In this document: positions 16,142 through 24,635 of the stretch, piece after piece
Layout of the letters: the number at the start of each line of letters is the position of its first letter
Numbering within the stretch: position 1 is the stretch's first letter
From: Arsenicicoccus sp. oral taxon 190
GTDB taxonomy: Bacteria; Actinomycetota; Actinomycetes; Actinomycetales; Dermatophilaceae
Length of the DNA stretch: 64,000 nucleotides
Direction: 5' to 3'
Assembly: GCF_001189535.1 (NCBI RefSeq)
Contig: NZ_CP012070.1
Location: 1,736,001-1,800,000, forward strand
Made by a program: the position numbers and the translations under genes
The notes under the pieces: generated by a model
Seen by the model: only the letters and a program-made list of their open reading frames with translations
Database searches by the model: none
What the model was told of the DNA's origin: nothing

Positions 16142-17149
16142 GTGACTGACTCGCAGACTGACCACAAGCGCGTGCTGCTCGCCGCCCCCCGCGGCTACTG
16201 CGCCGGCGTCGACCGGGCGGTCGTCACGGTCGAGAAGGCCCTGGAGCTCTACGGCCCGCCGGTCTACGTGCGCAAGCAGATCGTGCACAACAAGCACGTC
16301 GTCTCCACGCTCGAGAAGCGCGGGGCGATCTTCGTCGACGAGACGCAGGAGGTGCCCGAGGGTGCCACCGTCGTCTTCAGCGCCCACGGCGTCGCGCCCG
16401 TCGTCCACGACGAGGCGTCCCGGCTGCAGCTGAAGACCATCGACGCGACCTGCCCCCTGGTCACCAAGGTCCACCGGGAGGCGGTGCGGTTCGCCGACGA
16501 GGACTACGACATCCTGCTCATCGGCCACGAGGGGCACGAGGAGGTCGTCGGCACCAGCGGCGAGGCGCCCGAGCACATCACGATCGTCGACAACCCCGAC
16601 GCGGTGGAGCACGTGACGGTGCGCGACCCCGACAAGGTCGTGTGGCTGTCGCAGACCACGCTGTCCGTGGACGAGACGATGGAGACGGTGCGCCGGCTGC
16701 GGGAGAAGTTCCCCAACCTGCAGGACCCGCCGAGCGACGACATCTGCTACGCCACGCAGAACCGTCAGCTCGCCGTCAAGCAGATGGCCGCCGACACCGA
16801 CCTCATGATCGTCGTCGGGTCCCGCAACTCCTCCAACTCGGTGCGGCTCGTCGAGGTCGCGCTGGAGCACGGCGCGCAGGCGGGCTACCTCGTGGACTAC
16901 GCCGACGAGATCGACGAGGCCTGGCTGGACGGCGTGACCACGGTGGGCGTGACCAGCGGCGCGAGCGTGCCCGAGGTGCTGGTGCGGGACGTGCTCGACT
17001 GGCTGGCCGAGCGTGGTTATGGCGAGGTGCAGCCGGTGGTGGCGGCTGAGGAGTCGCTGCTCTTTGCGCTGCCGATGGAGATCCGCAAGGAGCTCAAGGC
17101 GCGCGGCCAGTCCGACAAGATGCGCCACGACGCCGGCTCGCTGCACTGA
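16142..17149 (+). CDS. ispH: 4-hydroxy-3-methylbut-2-enyl diphosphate reductase
   Basis: 335 aa, the last enzyme of the MEP isoprenoid pathway, giving IPP and DMAPP. The three [4Fe-4S] cysteines are in PRGYCAGVDRAV, IDATCPLVTKVH and DDICYATQNRQ. The substrate-binding histidines lie in VHNKHVV and FSAHGVAP, and the late SNSVRLVEVA motif is present. The start is GTG at 16142 (MTDSQTDHKRVLLAAP). It is transcribed alone, with a repeat-rich 667-bp region downstream. Confidence 0.96.
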   Translation: MTDSQTDHKRVLLAAPRGYCAGVDRAVVTVEKALELYGPPVYVRKQIVHNKHVVSTLEKRGAIFVDETQEVPEGATVVFSAHGVAPVVHDEASRLQLKTIDATCPLVTKVHREAVRFADEDYDILLIGHEGHEEVVGTSGEAPEHITIVDNPDAVEHVTVRDPDKVVWLSQTTLSVDETMETVRRLREKFPNLQDPPSDDICYATQNRQLAVKQMAADTDLMIVVGSRNSSNSVRLVEVALEHGAQAGYLVDYADEIDEAWLDGVTTVGVTSGASVPEVLVRDVLDWLAERGYGEVQPVVAAEESLLFALPMEIRKELKARGQSDKMRHDAGSLH

Positions 17150-17229
17150 CCCACCCGCACTTCCTCCTGCCCCGCCTCCCTCCCTGCGACCTCGCCCGCC
17201 CCTTCTCCTTCCAGCTTCCCCGCCTCTCT

Positions 17230-17288
17230 CCCCGCGATCGTGGTCGGTTTGGGTCGCCTGGGTGCACAAAACGTCCACGATCGCGGGG
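17230..17288. repeat. Dispersed hairpin repeat, copy 1 (59 bp)
   Basis: Perfect 14-bp terminal inverted repeats, CCCCGCGATCGTGG and its complement at 17275-17288, enclose a conserved asymmetric core (GGTTTGGGTCGCCTGGGTGC, then ACAAAACGT). Near-identical copies lie at 17489-17545 and 55195-55249. All three are intergenic and downstream of genes. The structure fits a REP- or MITE-like element or a repeated terminator. Confidence 0.85.
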
Positions 17289-17364
17289 AGGTGGGTGATC
17301 CCCGCGTCCGGCTCCGTCTGCGGCTGCGTCTCCCGTCTCCGGTTCCGTCCTCCGTCTCCGGCCG

Positions 17365-17459
17365 CATCCCCCGTCTGGGGCTGCAGCCACAGACGGGGGA
17401 TGGTCGCCGAGACGGGAGACGGTCGCCCAGACGGGGGATGGCTGCCCAGACGGGGGATG
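17365..17459. repeat. Hairpin plus 19-bp tandem repeats of CAGACGGGGGATG
   Basis: CATCCCCCGTCTG (17365-17377) pairs perfectly with CAGACGGGGGATG (17390-17402). That right arm then recurs at 17428 and 17447, with a degenerate copy at 17409, a regular 19-bp step. The rest of the 17150-17815 gap has no convincing gene. It contains the two 59-bp hairpin repeats and GC-rich pyrimidine tracts. Confidence 0.75.
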
Positions 17460-17488
17460 ACGCGCCACCGGCCCCACTTCGCCTCCCT

Positions 17489-17545
17489 CCCCGCGATCGT
17501 GGTCGCTTTGGGTCGCCTGGGCGCGCAAAACGTCCACGATCGCGG
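17489..17545. repeat. Dispersed hairpin repeat, copy 2
   Basis: The left arm CCGCGATCGTGG and right arm CCACGATCGCGG (17534-17545) match copy 1. The core (GCTTTGGGTCGCCTGGGC, then GCAAAACGT) differs from copy 1 at only a few positions. It is in the same orientation, 259 bp after copy 1 in the ispH-ord gap. Confidence 0.85.
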
Positions 17546-17815
17546 ATAAGGCGGGGGGAGGCGGAGGGAGGGGGAAAGTGGCCGGGAGGTGGGGCTGAGG
17601 TGGGGCATAAACAATGGGTGAGCCGTATGCCGCCAGCGCCCCACCAGCGCCTCCCGCCGGGCCCCTGCATAACCTCTCGACCAGCCAAAACGTGCCTCCG
17701 GGCCCGTGCTCGGAGCCGCTCTCCCGCGTGTGTATCCTCGCGATCGAGACGTCAGCGGTGACGTGGGCCACGCCATCTGGCCCGGCCGCCGGCGCGCGAC
17801 CGCGAGGAGCGAGCG

Positions 17816-18853
17816 ATGGGGCAGATCAGGGTCGTCCAGTGGGGGCTGGGAGCCATGGGCAGCGGCATGGCCCGGCTCATGGCCGCCAAGAGCGGCCTGC
17901 AGCTCGTCGGCGGCATCGACAGCCGCCCTGACTACGTCGGCAAGGACCTCGGCGAGGTCCTCGGCATCGACCCGCTCGGCGTGACGGTGACCGACGACCC
18001 CAGCAGCGTGCTCGTCAAGGACCAGGTCGACTGCGTCGTCATCGCGACGACCTCGTGGGTCAAGGAGCAGATGGACGACCTGCGCACCATCCTGCGCGCC
18101 GGCATCAACTGCGTGTCCATCGCCGAGGAGATGGCCTCGCCCGAGGCGCAGAGCCCCGAGCTCGCGCGTGAGCTGGACGAGCTGGCCAGGGACAACGGCG
18201 TCTCGATCATCGGCACCGGCGTCAACCCGGGTCTGTCGATGGACATGCTGGTCGTCGCGCTCACGGCCGGGTGCCACGAGGTCACGAGCATCGAGGCGTC
18301 CCGCGTCAACGACCTGTCGCCATACGGCCCGACCGTGATGCGCACCCAGGGTGTGGGCCTGTCCGAGGAGGAGTTCCTCAAGGGTGTCGAGGACGGCAGC
18401 GTGGACGGGCACATCGGGTTCCCGGAGTCGGCGCGGATGATCTCCGACGCGCTCGGGCTCGGCGTGGACCGCATCGAGCAGCGCCGCGAGCCGATCATCT
18501 CCACGGTGCGCCGCGAGACGCCGCACGTGGTCGTCGAGCCGGGCATGGTGGCCGGCTGCAAGCAGACGCTGGTCGGCTACCGCGGCGACGAGGTCGTGCT
18601 GACCCTGATCCACCCGCAGCAGGTGCTGCCGGAGCTCGAGGGCCAGGGGACCGGGGACTACATCACCATCGAGGGCACCCCGCGCATCCAGATGCAGATC
18701 ACCCCGGAGTATGCCGGTGGCACGGCCACCAAGGGCATCGCCGTCAACTGCGTCCCGCGCATCGTCGAGGCCACCCCGGGGCTCAAGAACATGCTCGACA
18801 TCCCCGTCCCGGCGGCGCTGATGGGCGAGTCCGCCTATCGCCGGCGCGTCTGA
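17816..18853 (+). CDS. ord: 2,4-diaminopentanoate dehydrogenase
   Basis: 345 aa. It oxidatively deaminates (2R,4S)-2,4-diaminopentanoate to 2-amino-4-oxopentanoate with NAD(P)+. The N-terminal Rossmann fold has VVQWGLGAMGSGMARLMAA (GxGxxG), and VDCVVIATTSWVKEQMDDL and GVNPGLSMDMLVVALT follow the DapB/Ord-like dehydrogenase pattern. It is the first gene of the eight-gene ornithine operon, which supports this assignment over other DapB-like dehydrogenases. An SD (GAGGAG) is well placed before the ATG. A weak -10-like TATCCT lies at 17733-17738. No cobalamin riboswitch was recognised upstream. Confidence 0.9.
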   Translation: MGQIRVVQWGLGAMGSGMARLMAAKSGLQLVGGIDSRPDYVGKDLGEVLGIDPLGVTVTDDPSSVLVKDQVDCVVIATTSWVKEQMDDLRTILRAGINCVSIAEEMASPEAQSPELARELDELARDNGVSIIGTGVNPGLSMDMLVVALTAGCHEVTSIEASRVNDLSPYGPTVMRTQGVGLSEEEFLKGVEDGSVDGHIGFPESARMISDALGLGVDRIEQRREPIISTVRRETPHVVVEPGMVAGCKQTLVGYRGDEVVLTLIHPQQVLPELEGQGTGDYITIEGTPRIQMQITPEYAGGTATKGIAVNCVPRIVEATPGLKNMLDIPVPAALMGESAYRRRV

Positions 18854-18881
18854 GATCGCCTGGGCGACAAGGAGCGACGTC

Positions 18882-19172
18882 ATGAGTGAGCTCGTCCCGG
18901 CCGGCGCCTGGGTGGAGATCGAGCGGGTGCTGCTGCAGCCGGAGCAGCGCTCGCCGCAGCTGCCCGAGGAGACCCGCACGACGCCCTACGTGCTGCGCAT
19001 GTCCGGCTTCCTCGACGCCGAGGCGCGGGTGGGCGACGAGGTCACGATCACGAGCCTGATCGGGCACCAGCACCCGGGGACGCTGCGGCTGGTCAACCCT
19101 TCCTACGAGCACAGCTTCGGGGCGACGGTACCCGAGCTGCTCCACATCGGCCTCGGTGAGGAGTGGCGATGA
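18882..19172 (+). CDS. ortA: 2-amino-4-oxopentanoate thiolase, alpha subunit
   Basis: 96 aa, close to the size of clostridial OrtA. It starts GAWVEIERVLLQPEQRSPQL and contains PYVLRMSGFLDAEARVGDE and TLRLVNPSYEHSFG, matching the conserved OrtA core. With OrtB it cleaves 2-amino-4-oxopentanoate with CoA, giving acetyl-CoA and D-alanine. It lies 28 nt after ord and shares a 4-nt ATGA overlap with ortB. Confidence 0.9.
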   Translation: MSELVPAGAWVEIERVLLQPEQRSPQLPEETRTTPYVLRMSGFLDAEARVGDEVTITSLIGHQHPGTLRLVNPSYEHSFGATVPELLHIGLGEEWR

Positions 19173-20593
19173 CGGGCACCGGCCGGGACATGTCCTACGC
19201 CGCCGTGATGGGCCGCAAGGTCGAGATCATGCGCGGCGCGCTCGGGATCGACTACGACACCTACGAGCTCACGCCGCTGGCCTTCGACTACGACCGGATG
19301 ATGGCCGACACCGGATACACCCTCGAGCGGATCGCCGAGATCCAGGCCGAGACCAAGGTGGGCGGCACGCCGCTGCACGAGCTGCGCAACCTCACGGACG
19401 CCGTGCGGCGAATCTCCGAGCCGGGCAAGGGCGCTCGCATCCTGCTCAAGGACGAGGCCGCCAACGCGTCCGGCTCCTTCAAGGCGCGGCGGGCGTCGAT
19501 CTCCTGCTACGAGGCCAAGGCTCGCGGCTACCAGGGCGTGGCCACCGCGACCTCCGGCAACTACGGCGCGGGGGTCGCCTCGCAGGCGGCGATGCGGCGG
19601 CTCCGCTGCATCGTGCTGCAGGAGGTCTTCGACTCCCACGGGGTCGGGCAGCCCGAGATCGTCGAGAAGTCCCGTGCCTGCGAGGCGTACGGCGCTGAGG
19701 TGCAACGACTCTCGGTCGGCCCGGAGCTCTTCTACCAGATGCTCGTGACGCTGGAGACGACCGGCTTCTTCAACGCCTCGCTCTACACGCCCTTCGGGAT
19801 CCGCGGGGTCGAGACCCTGGGTGCCGAGATCGGTCGCCAGGTCACCGAGACGTATGGCGCCCCTCCCGCCGCCGTCGTGGTCACCCAGGCCGGTGGGGGC
19901 AACCTGACCGGCACCGCCCGGGGGCTGCGCGAGGTCGGGTGTGCCGCAAGCACGGTCGTCGCGTGCTCGGTAGATCTCGGTGGTCTGCACATGGCCTCGG
20001 ACGTCGACTTCAACCGCAAGTCGTTCACGACGGGCCACACCGGCTTCGGGGTGCCCTTCGCGACCTGGCCGGACCGGACCGACGTGCCGCGCAACGCTGC
20101 TCGCAGCCTGCGCTACATGGACGACTACCAGCTGGTGACGCAGGGCGAGGTCTTCTACGTGACCGAGCTGCTCACCAAGCTGGAGGGCCTCGAGCGGGGA
20201 CCGGCGGGCAACACCAGCCTGACCGCCGCCGTCGCGCTCGCCGCCCAGCTGGGGGAGGACGAGACGGTGGTGGTGCAGGAGACGGAGTACACCGGCGCCG
20301 GCAAGCACCACAACCGGCAGCTGTCCTTCGCCCGGGAGCGGGGCATCGAGGTGGTGGTGGGGGACCCGGCCGGTGACCGACCGGGGCAGCGGATCGTCAT
20401 ACCGGACAGGCTCGCTCAGGTGCAGGGCCGTCCGCAGGACCTGGACCGGCTGCGCCGCTCCTATCTCAGGAACGCCGCCAAGGTCCTGGACCCCGCGGCG
20501 TGGACCGACACGGACGTCGACTACGTCGCGGCCGAGACCAACACCGCGCGCGAGTGGGTCCGCGCGAATCTCCCCACCACGGAAGGCAGCTGA
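19169..20593 (+). CDS. ortB: 2-amino-4-oxopentanoate thiolase, beta subunit (PLP)
   Basis: 474 aa from the ATG at 19169 inside the ATGA overlap with ortA. A GTG two codons earlier is possible. It is a fold-type II PLP enzyme like threonine synthase/cysteine synthase: the PLP lysine is in EAANASGSFKARRASI, the phosphate-binding region is TSGNYGAG, and QAGGGNLTGTARG is the second glycine loop. It catalyses the CoA-dependent cleavage with OrtA. A single nucleotide separates it from oraS. Confidence 0.92.
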   Translation: MTGTGRDMSYAAVMGRKVEIMRGALGIDYDTYELTPLAFDYDRMMADTGYTLERIAEIQAETKVGGTPLHELRNLTDAVRRISEPGKGARILLKDEAANASGSFKARRASISCYEAKARGYQGVATATSGNYGAGVASQAAMRRLRCIVLQEVFDSHGVGQPEIVEKSRACEAYGAEVQRLSVGPELFYQMLVTLETTGFFNASLYTPFGIRGVETLGAEIGRQVTETYGAPPAAVVVTQAGGGNLTGTARGLREVGCAASTVVACSVDLGGLHMASDVDFNRKSFTTGHTGFGVPFATWPDRTDVPRNAARSLRYMDDYQLVTQGEVFYVTELLTKLEGLERGPAGNTSLTAAVALAAQLGEDETVVVQETEYTGAGKHHNRQLSFARERGIEVVVGDPAGDRPGQRIVIPDRLAQVQGRPQDLDRLRRSYLRNAAKVLDPAAWTDTDVDYVAAETNTAREWVRANLPTTEGS

Positions 20594-20594
20594 C

Positions 20595-20987
20595 ATGACC
20601 GATCAGGATGCACGCCTGGCGCGCTTCGAGCAGCGCCGGACGCAGCTGGACGCGATGAGCGACGCCCAGCTCAAGGACCGGTTCTGGGAGCTGAGCCACG
20701 AGATGATGAAGCCCGTCGTCGAGCTCGCCCGCACCCACACGAGCCCGTCCATCGAGCGGAGCATCCTGCTGCGCATGGGGATCGACTCGGTGAGCAGCCA
20801 CGGCGTGGTCGACCGGATCCACGACAAGGGCCTCCTCGGCAAGGGTGCCGGCCATGTCGTCCTCAAGGTCGCGCACCAGCTCGGGGTCGACGTGCGTGCC
20901 GCGGCCGCCGCCATCGCCGCCGACGACACCGTCCTGGACGGCCTGTTCGCGTCGACCCCCGCCACCGCGACCGGCAAGGGAGCCTGA
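20595..20987 (+). CDS. oraS: D-ornithine 4,5-aminomutase, small subunit
   Basis: 130 aa, slightly longer than the roughly 121-aa clostridial OraS. It is all-helical, with LARFEQRRTQLDAMSDAQLK, RFWELSHEMMKPVVELAR and SIERSILLRMGIDS as the conserved core. It ends in an Ala-rich helix and a low-complexity tail. It pairs with OraE to form the AdoCbl- and PLP-dependent aminomutase. Spacing is 1 nt on each side (ortB, oraE). Confidence 0.93.
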   Translation: MTDQDARLARFEQRRTQLDAMSDAQLKDRFWELSHEMMKPVVELARTHTSPSIERSILLRMGIDSVSSHGVVDRIHDKGLLGKGAGHVVLKVAHQLGVDVRAAAAAIAADDTVLDGLFASTPATATGKGA

Positions 20988-20988
20988 C

Positions 20989-23217
20989 ATGACCGACCAG
21001 CTCGACGAGAACGTCAAGCTCGACATCGAGGACATCCTGTCCGACCTGGAGTCCTACCGCCCGCGCCGCAAGGGCTGGGTGTGGCGCGAGGTGCCGGCCG
21101 AGGGCGTCGACCTGGGGCCGTTCCACTACCGCGACATGGCGACCCCGCTGGCCAAGAGCCTGGGCCTGCCGGCGAGCAAGTACTTCGGGGGCATCGACCC
21201 GCAGCCCAAGTGCGTCGTGACGACCGAGATCGCGAGCGGCCGCTTCGAGGACGACATCCGCCGCATGCGGATGGCCGCGTGGCACGGGGCCGACCACCTC
21301 ATGGTGATCCGCACGACGGGGCAGTCGCACATCGACGGGCTGCTCGAGGGCACGCCGGAGGGCATCGGTGGAGTCCCCATCACCCGCAAGCAGATCCGCG
21401 CGTCCCGCAAGGCCTGCGACCTGATCGAGGACGAGGTCGGGCGCCCGATCAACTTCCACTCCTACGTGTCCGGCGTGGCCGGGCCCGAGGTGGCTGTCCT
21501 CTTCGCCGAGGAGGGCATCAACGGCGCCCACCAGGACCCGCAGTACAACGTGCTCTACCGCAACGTCAACATGTACCGCTCCTTCGTCGACGCGGCGGAG
21601 GCCAAGAAGGTCATGAGCGGGGCCGGGATCTTCCAGATCGACGGCGCGCACAACGCCAACGCGACCGCCAAGGCCGGGTGGCTGGTCATGCCCGAGCTGA
21701 TGGTGCAGCACGGCATCAACAGCGCCTTCTCGGTGATGGTCGGCATGCCCACCGAGCTGATCGGGCTGTCGACCGTGCCGCCCAACAGCTCGCCCGCCCC
21801 CAAGCTCTGGTACGACCTGCCCTACGCCGTCGCGCTGCGAGACTTCTTCTCCGACTTCAAGATGCGGGCCCAGCAGAACACCCGCTACATCGAGGCGGAC
21901 ATCGAGGAGGCCGTGCGCACGCACACCATCGACACCCTCATCTCGATGCTGACGCGCGCCGACATCCAGTCGACGATCACGCCCGACGAGGGCCGCAACG
22001 TGCCCTGGCACTACAACAACGTGCGCGGCCTGCAGACCGTCAAGCAGACCTGGAGCGGGCTGGACGGGATCAACGAGCTGCTCGGCCTCAAGCACGACGG
22101 CCCGCTCGGGGAGATGGTGCGCGACCTCAAGGTGCGGTCGGTGGCCTTCCTGGAGGAGGCCATCGAGCAGGGCGGCTACTTCGCGGCGGTGGAGAAGGGC
22201 TTCTTCGTCGACTCGGCGAAGTACCCCGAGCGCAACGGCGACGGCATCGCCCGCGACGGCCAGGGCGGCGTGGGCGCCGGGTCCATCGTGGAGCGCGACG
22301 AGGACTACTTCGCTCCGGTGTCCTGCCACTTCGGCGACAACCACATCCCGGACTTCGTGCACGAGCTCGTCGGGCGCCGGGTCGAGCGTCCCGAGGACGC
22401 GATCGGCGGCGACACCCTGTCCGACCCCGACAAGATCGTCTACATCGACGAGCTCGACCCGGAGGACTCCGCCGACGCTCGGCTGGAGGCGACCAAGCCC
22501 TACCGCACCGGCGGGATGATCAAGCCGGAGGCTGAGTGGGCGGGCGACGGGACGGTGCTGATCCAGCTCTTCGTGCCCGAGGCCGAGGACATCGCCGACG
22601 TGTATGCCGTCGAGATGGCCAAGCAGATGGGGCTGCAGGACCCCGAGGTGGTCAACCTGCAGCCGATGCACCCCTCGGAGGGCACCTTCGTCGAGGTCAA
22701 GGGCAAGGTGGCCTTCGCCATCGACCGGTCCACGCTGAAGATCCCCGAGAAGGAGGTCATGCTCCCCGAGGAGGAGCTGCGCGAGGCCGTCGGCGCGGTC
22801 GGGCTGCGGGTCGTTGCCGGCACCGTCGGCGAGGACGAGCATAGCGTGGGCCTGCGCGAGATCCTCGACATCAAGCACGGCGGCATCGAGAAGTACGGCG
22901 TGAAGTACGACTACCTCGGCACGTCGGTGCCGCTCGGCAAGATCGTCGACGCGGCCATCGAGACGGGGGCGCACGCCATACTCATCAGCACGATCATCAG
23001 TCACAACGACGTGCACCGGACGATGATGCGCAAGCTCGAGGAGCTGTGCCGGGAGAAGGGGATCCGGGACCGCGTGGTGCTGATCGCCGGCGGGACGCAG
23101 GTCAACCGCGAGATGGCCGCCGAGACCGGGCTCGACGCGACCTTCGGGCGCGGCACCAAGGGCATCCACGTCGTCAACGCCATGGTCAAGACGCTGCGGG
23201 CGCGCGGCCAGGTCTGA
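20989..23217 (+). CDS. oraE: D-ornithine 4,5-aminomutase, large subunit (AdoCbl/PLP)
   Basis: 742 aa from the ATG at 20989, matching the OraE family length. It moves the terminal amino group of D-ornithine from C5 to C4, giving (2R,4S)-2,4-diaminopentanoate. The N-terminal part is the TIM-barrel with PLP-binding segments (GRPINFHSYVSGVAGPEV, GAHQDPQYNVLYRNVNM). The C-terminal Rossmann-like cobalamin domain carries ILDIKHGGIEKYGVKYD, whose histidine is the likely Co ligand, followed by YLGTSVPLGKIVDAAIE and VLIAGGTQVNREMAAE. The stop shares one base with the next start. Cobalamin supply is required and is not encoded here. Confidence 0.96.
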   Translation: MTDQLDENVKLDIEDILSDLESYRPRRKGWVWREVPAEGVDLGPFHYRDMATPLAKSLGLPASKYFGGIDPQPKCVVTTEIASGRFEDDIRRMRMAAWHGADHLMVIRTTGQSHIDGLLEGTPEGIGGVPITRKQIRASRKACDLIEDEVGRPINFHSYVSGVAGPEVAVLFAEEGINGAHQDPQYNVLYRNVNMYRSFVDAAEAKKVMSGAGIFQIDGAHNANATAKAGWLVMPELMVQHGINSAFSVMVGMPTELIGLSTVPPNSSPAPKLWYDLPYAVALRDFFSDFKMRAQQNTRYIEADIEEAVRTHTIDTLISMLTRADIQSTITPDEGRNVPWHYNNVRGLQTVKQTWSGLDGINELLGLKHDGPLGEMVRDLKVRSVAFLEEAIEQGGYFAAVEKGFFVDSAKYPERNGDGIARDGQGGVGAGSIVERDEDYFAPVSCHFGDNHIPDFVHELVGRRVERPEDAIGGDTLSDPDKIVYIDELDPEDSADARLEATKPYRTGGMIKPEAEWAGDGTVLIQLFVPEAEDIADVYAVEMAKQMGLQDPEVVNLQPMHPSEGTFVEVKGKVAFAIDRSTLKIPEKEVMLPEEELREAVGAVGLRVVAGTVGEDEHSVGLREILDIKHGGIEKYGVKYDYLGTSVPLGKIVDAAIETGAHAILISTIISHNDVHRTMMRKLEELCREKGIRDRVVLIAGGTQVNREMAAETGLDATFGRGTKGIHVVNAMVKTLRARGQV

Positions 23218-24635
23218 TGCCTGCCGTCGACATCCTCACCCTCGAGGTGGGCAGCACGATCACCAAGGCCAACGCTTTTCGCCGGGTGGACGGGCGGTTG
23301 GCGCACGTGGCACAGGGATTCGCCCCGACGTCGGTGGCCGACGGGGACGTCGGCATCGGCGTCGACGCCGCGGTCGCAGCGCTCGAGGCTGACCTGGGTG
23401 GGTCGGTGGCCGGGTCCGCGACCTACGTGAGCTCTTCTGCCGCAGGCGGGTTGCGTATGACGGTGCACGGCCTCACCGTCTCGATGACCGCCCGCGCCGC
23501 CCGGGAGGCCTCCCTCGGCGCGGGCGCCATCGTCACGCTCGTCACCGCCGGGCCGCTGGACGAGGACGACGTCGACGAGGTGCGGGAGCTCGCGCCCAAC
23601 ATCGTCCTGCTGGCCGGGGGCGTCGACCACGGCGAGAAGCAGGTCGTCGTCGGCAACGCCCGCGCCCTGGCCCCGGTGGCGGCCGAGCTCGGCGTCCCGG
23701 TGATCTACGCCGGCAACGTCGCGGCGCGGCGGGCGGTGACGCGGGCGTTCGAGGAGCACGGCGTCGAGCTGCTGCTGGCGGACAACGTCTTCCCCGACGT
23801 GGACGTGCTCGACGTCGAGCCGCTGCGGGTGCTCATCCACGAGGTCTTCAACCGCCACATCACCCGCGCGCCGGGGATGGCGCGGTTCGCCGAGCTGACC
23901 GACCACGGGATCCTGCCGACGCCGGGCGCCGTGCTGTGGGGCGCCGAGCTCTTCGCCGAGGAGCTGGGCGACGTGGTCGTGGTGGACGTCGGTGGCGCGA
24001 CGACCGACGTGCACTCGGTCACCGAGGGGTCGCTGGAGTACGCCGTCAAGGTCATCGACCCCGAGCCGCGGGCCAAGCGGACCGTCGAGGGGGACCTCGG
24101 CGTCTACGTCAACGCCCGCAACGTGGTCGAGGCGTATGGCGACGACACGTGGGCCGCCCGCCTCGACGACCTCGAGGCGATGCCCGCCGACGAGCGGGGT
24201 CGCGAGCTGACCCGGTGGCTGTGCGCCCGGGCCGTCGAGGTGGGGGTGCGCCGCCACGCGGGGACCCTCACGGACCTCTACACCCCGACGGGCAAGAAGC
24301 AGGTCGTGCGCGGCAAGGACCTCAGCGCCGTGCGGTGGGTCGTCGCGACCGGCGGGGCGCTGACCCGGATCGAGGGCTCCGCCGAGGCGTTGCGGGCCGT
24401 GTGCACGGGGGTGGGGACGCACCTGCTGCCGGAGCCGTCGGCGCGGATCCTCGTCGACCGCGACTACCTCTTCTCGGCGCTCGGGACGATCGCGACCGAG
24501 CGGCCGGACGAGGTGCGGGCGACCTTCCGGGCGTGGGTGGGGCAGGTGGATCCGGACGCGATGGCGGCGGCGGATCGCCATACGGCGCAGTCGGACTCGC
24601 ACGGTGACCAGCAGGGAGAGGCGGGCACGGGATGA
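23217..24635 (+). CDS. GlmL/MutL-like chaperone-reactivase for the aminomutase
   Basis: 472 aa ASKHA-fold ATPase of the glutamate-mutase-L family. Nucleotide-binding motifs are visible at the start (LTLEVGSTITKANAFRRVDG), mid-protein (GDVVVVDVGGATTDVHSV) and C-terminally (WVVATGGALTRIEG). In clostridia a MutL/GlmL homologue accompanies OraSE and is thought to reactivate the B12 enzyme by exchanging damaged cofactor. Overlaps with oraE (1 nt) and orr (4 nt, ATGA) imply coupled translation. The last 25 residues are low complexity. Confidence 0.88.
   Translation: MPAVDILTLEVGSTITKANAFRRVDGRLAHVAQGFAPTSVADGDVGIGVDAAVAALEADLGGSVAGSATYVSSSAAGGLRMTVHGLTVSMTARAAREASLGAGAIVTLVTAGPLDEDDVDEVRELAPNIVLLAGGVDHGEKQVVVGNARALAPVAAELGVPVIYAGNVAARRAVTRAFEEHGVELLLADNVFPDVDVLDVEPLRVLIHEVFNRHITRAPGMARFAELTDHGILPTPGAVLWGAELFAEELGDVVVVDVGGATTDVHSVTEGSLEYAVKVIDPEPRAKRTVEGDLGVYVNARNVVEAYGDDTWAARLDDLEAMPADERGRELTRWLCARAVEVGVRRHAGTLTDLYTPTGKKQVVRGKDLSAVRWVVATGGALTRIEGSAEALRAVCTGVGTHLLPEPSARILVDRDYLFSALGTIATERPDEVRATFRAWVGQVDPDAMAAADRHTAQSDSHGDQQGEAGTG

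Noticed and set aside
17561..17815. Cobalamin riboswitch upstream of the B12-dependent ornithine operon
   Set aside because: I looked for a B12-box-like conserved core and typical helices and saw none. A covariance-model scan would be needed to exclude it.
14492..18979. 1495-aa minus-strand frame across xseA, ispH and ord
   Set aside because: No domain is recognisable. It is antisense or frame-shifted to well-identified genes and to repeats.
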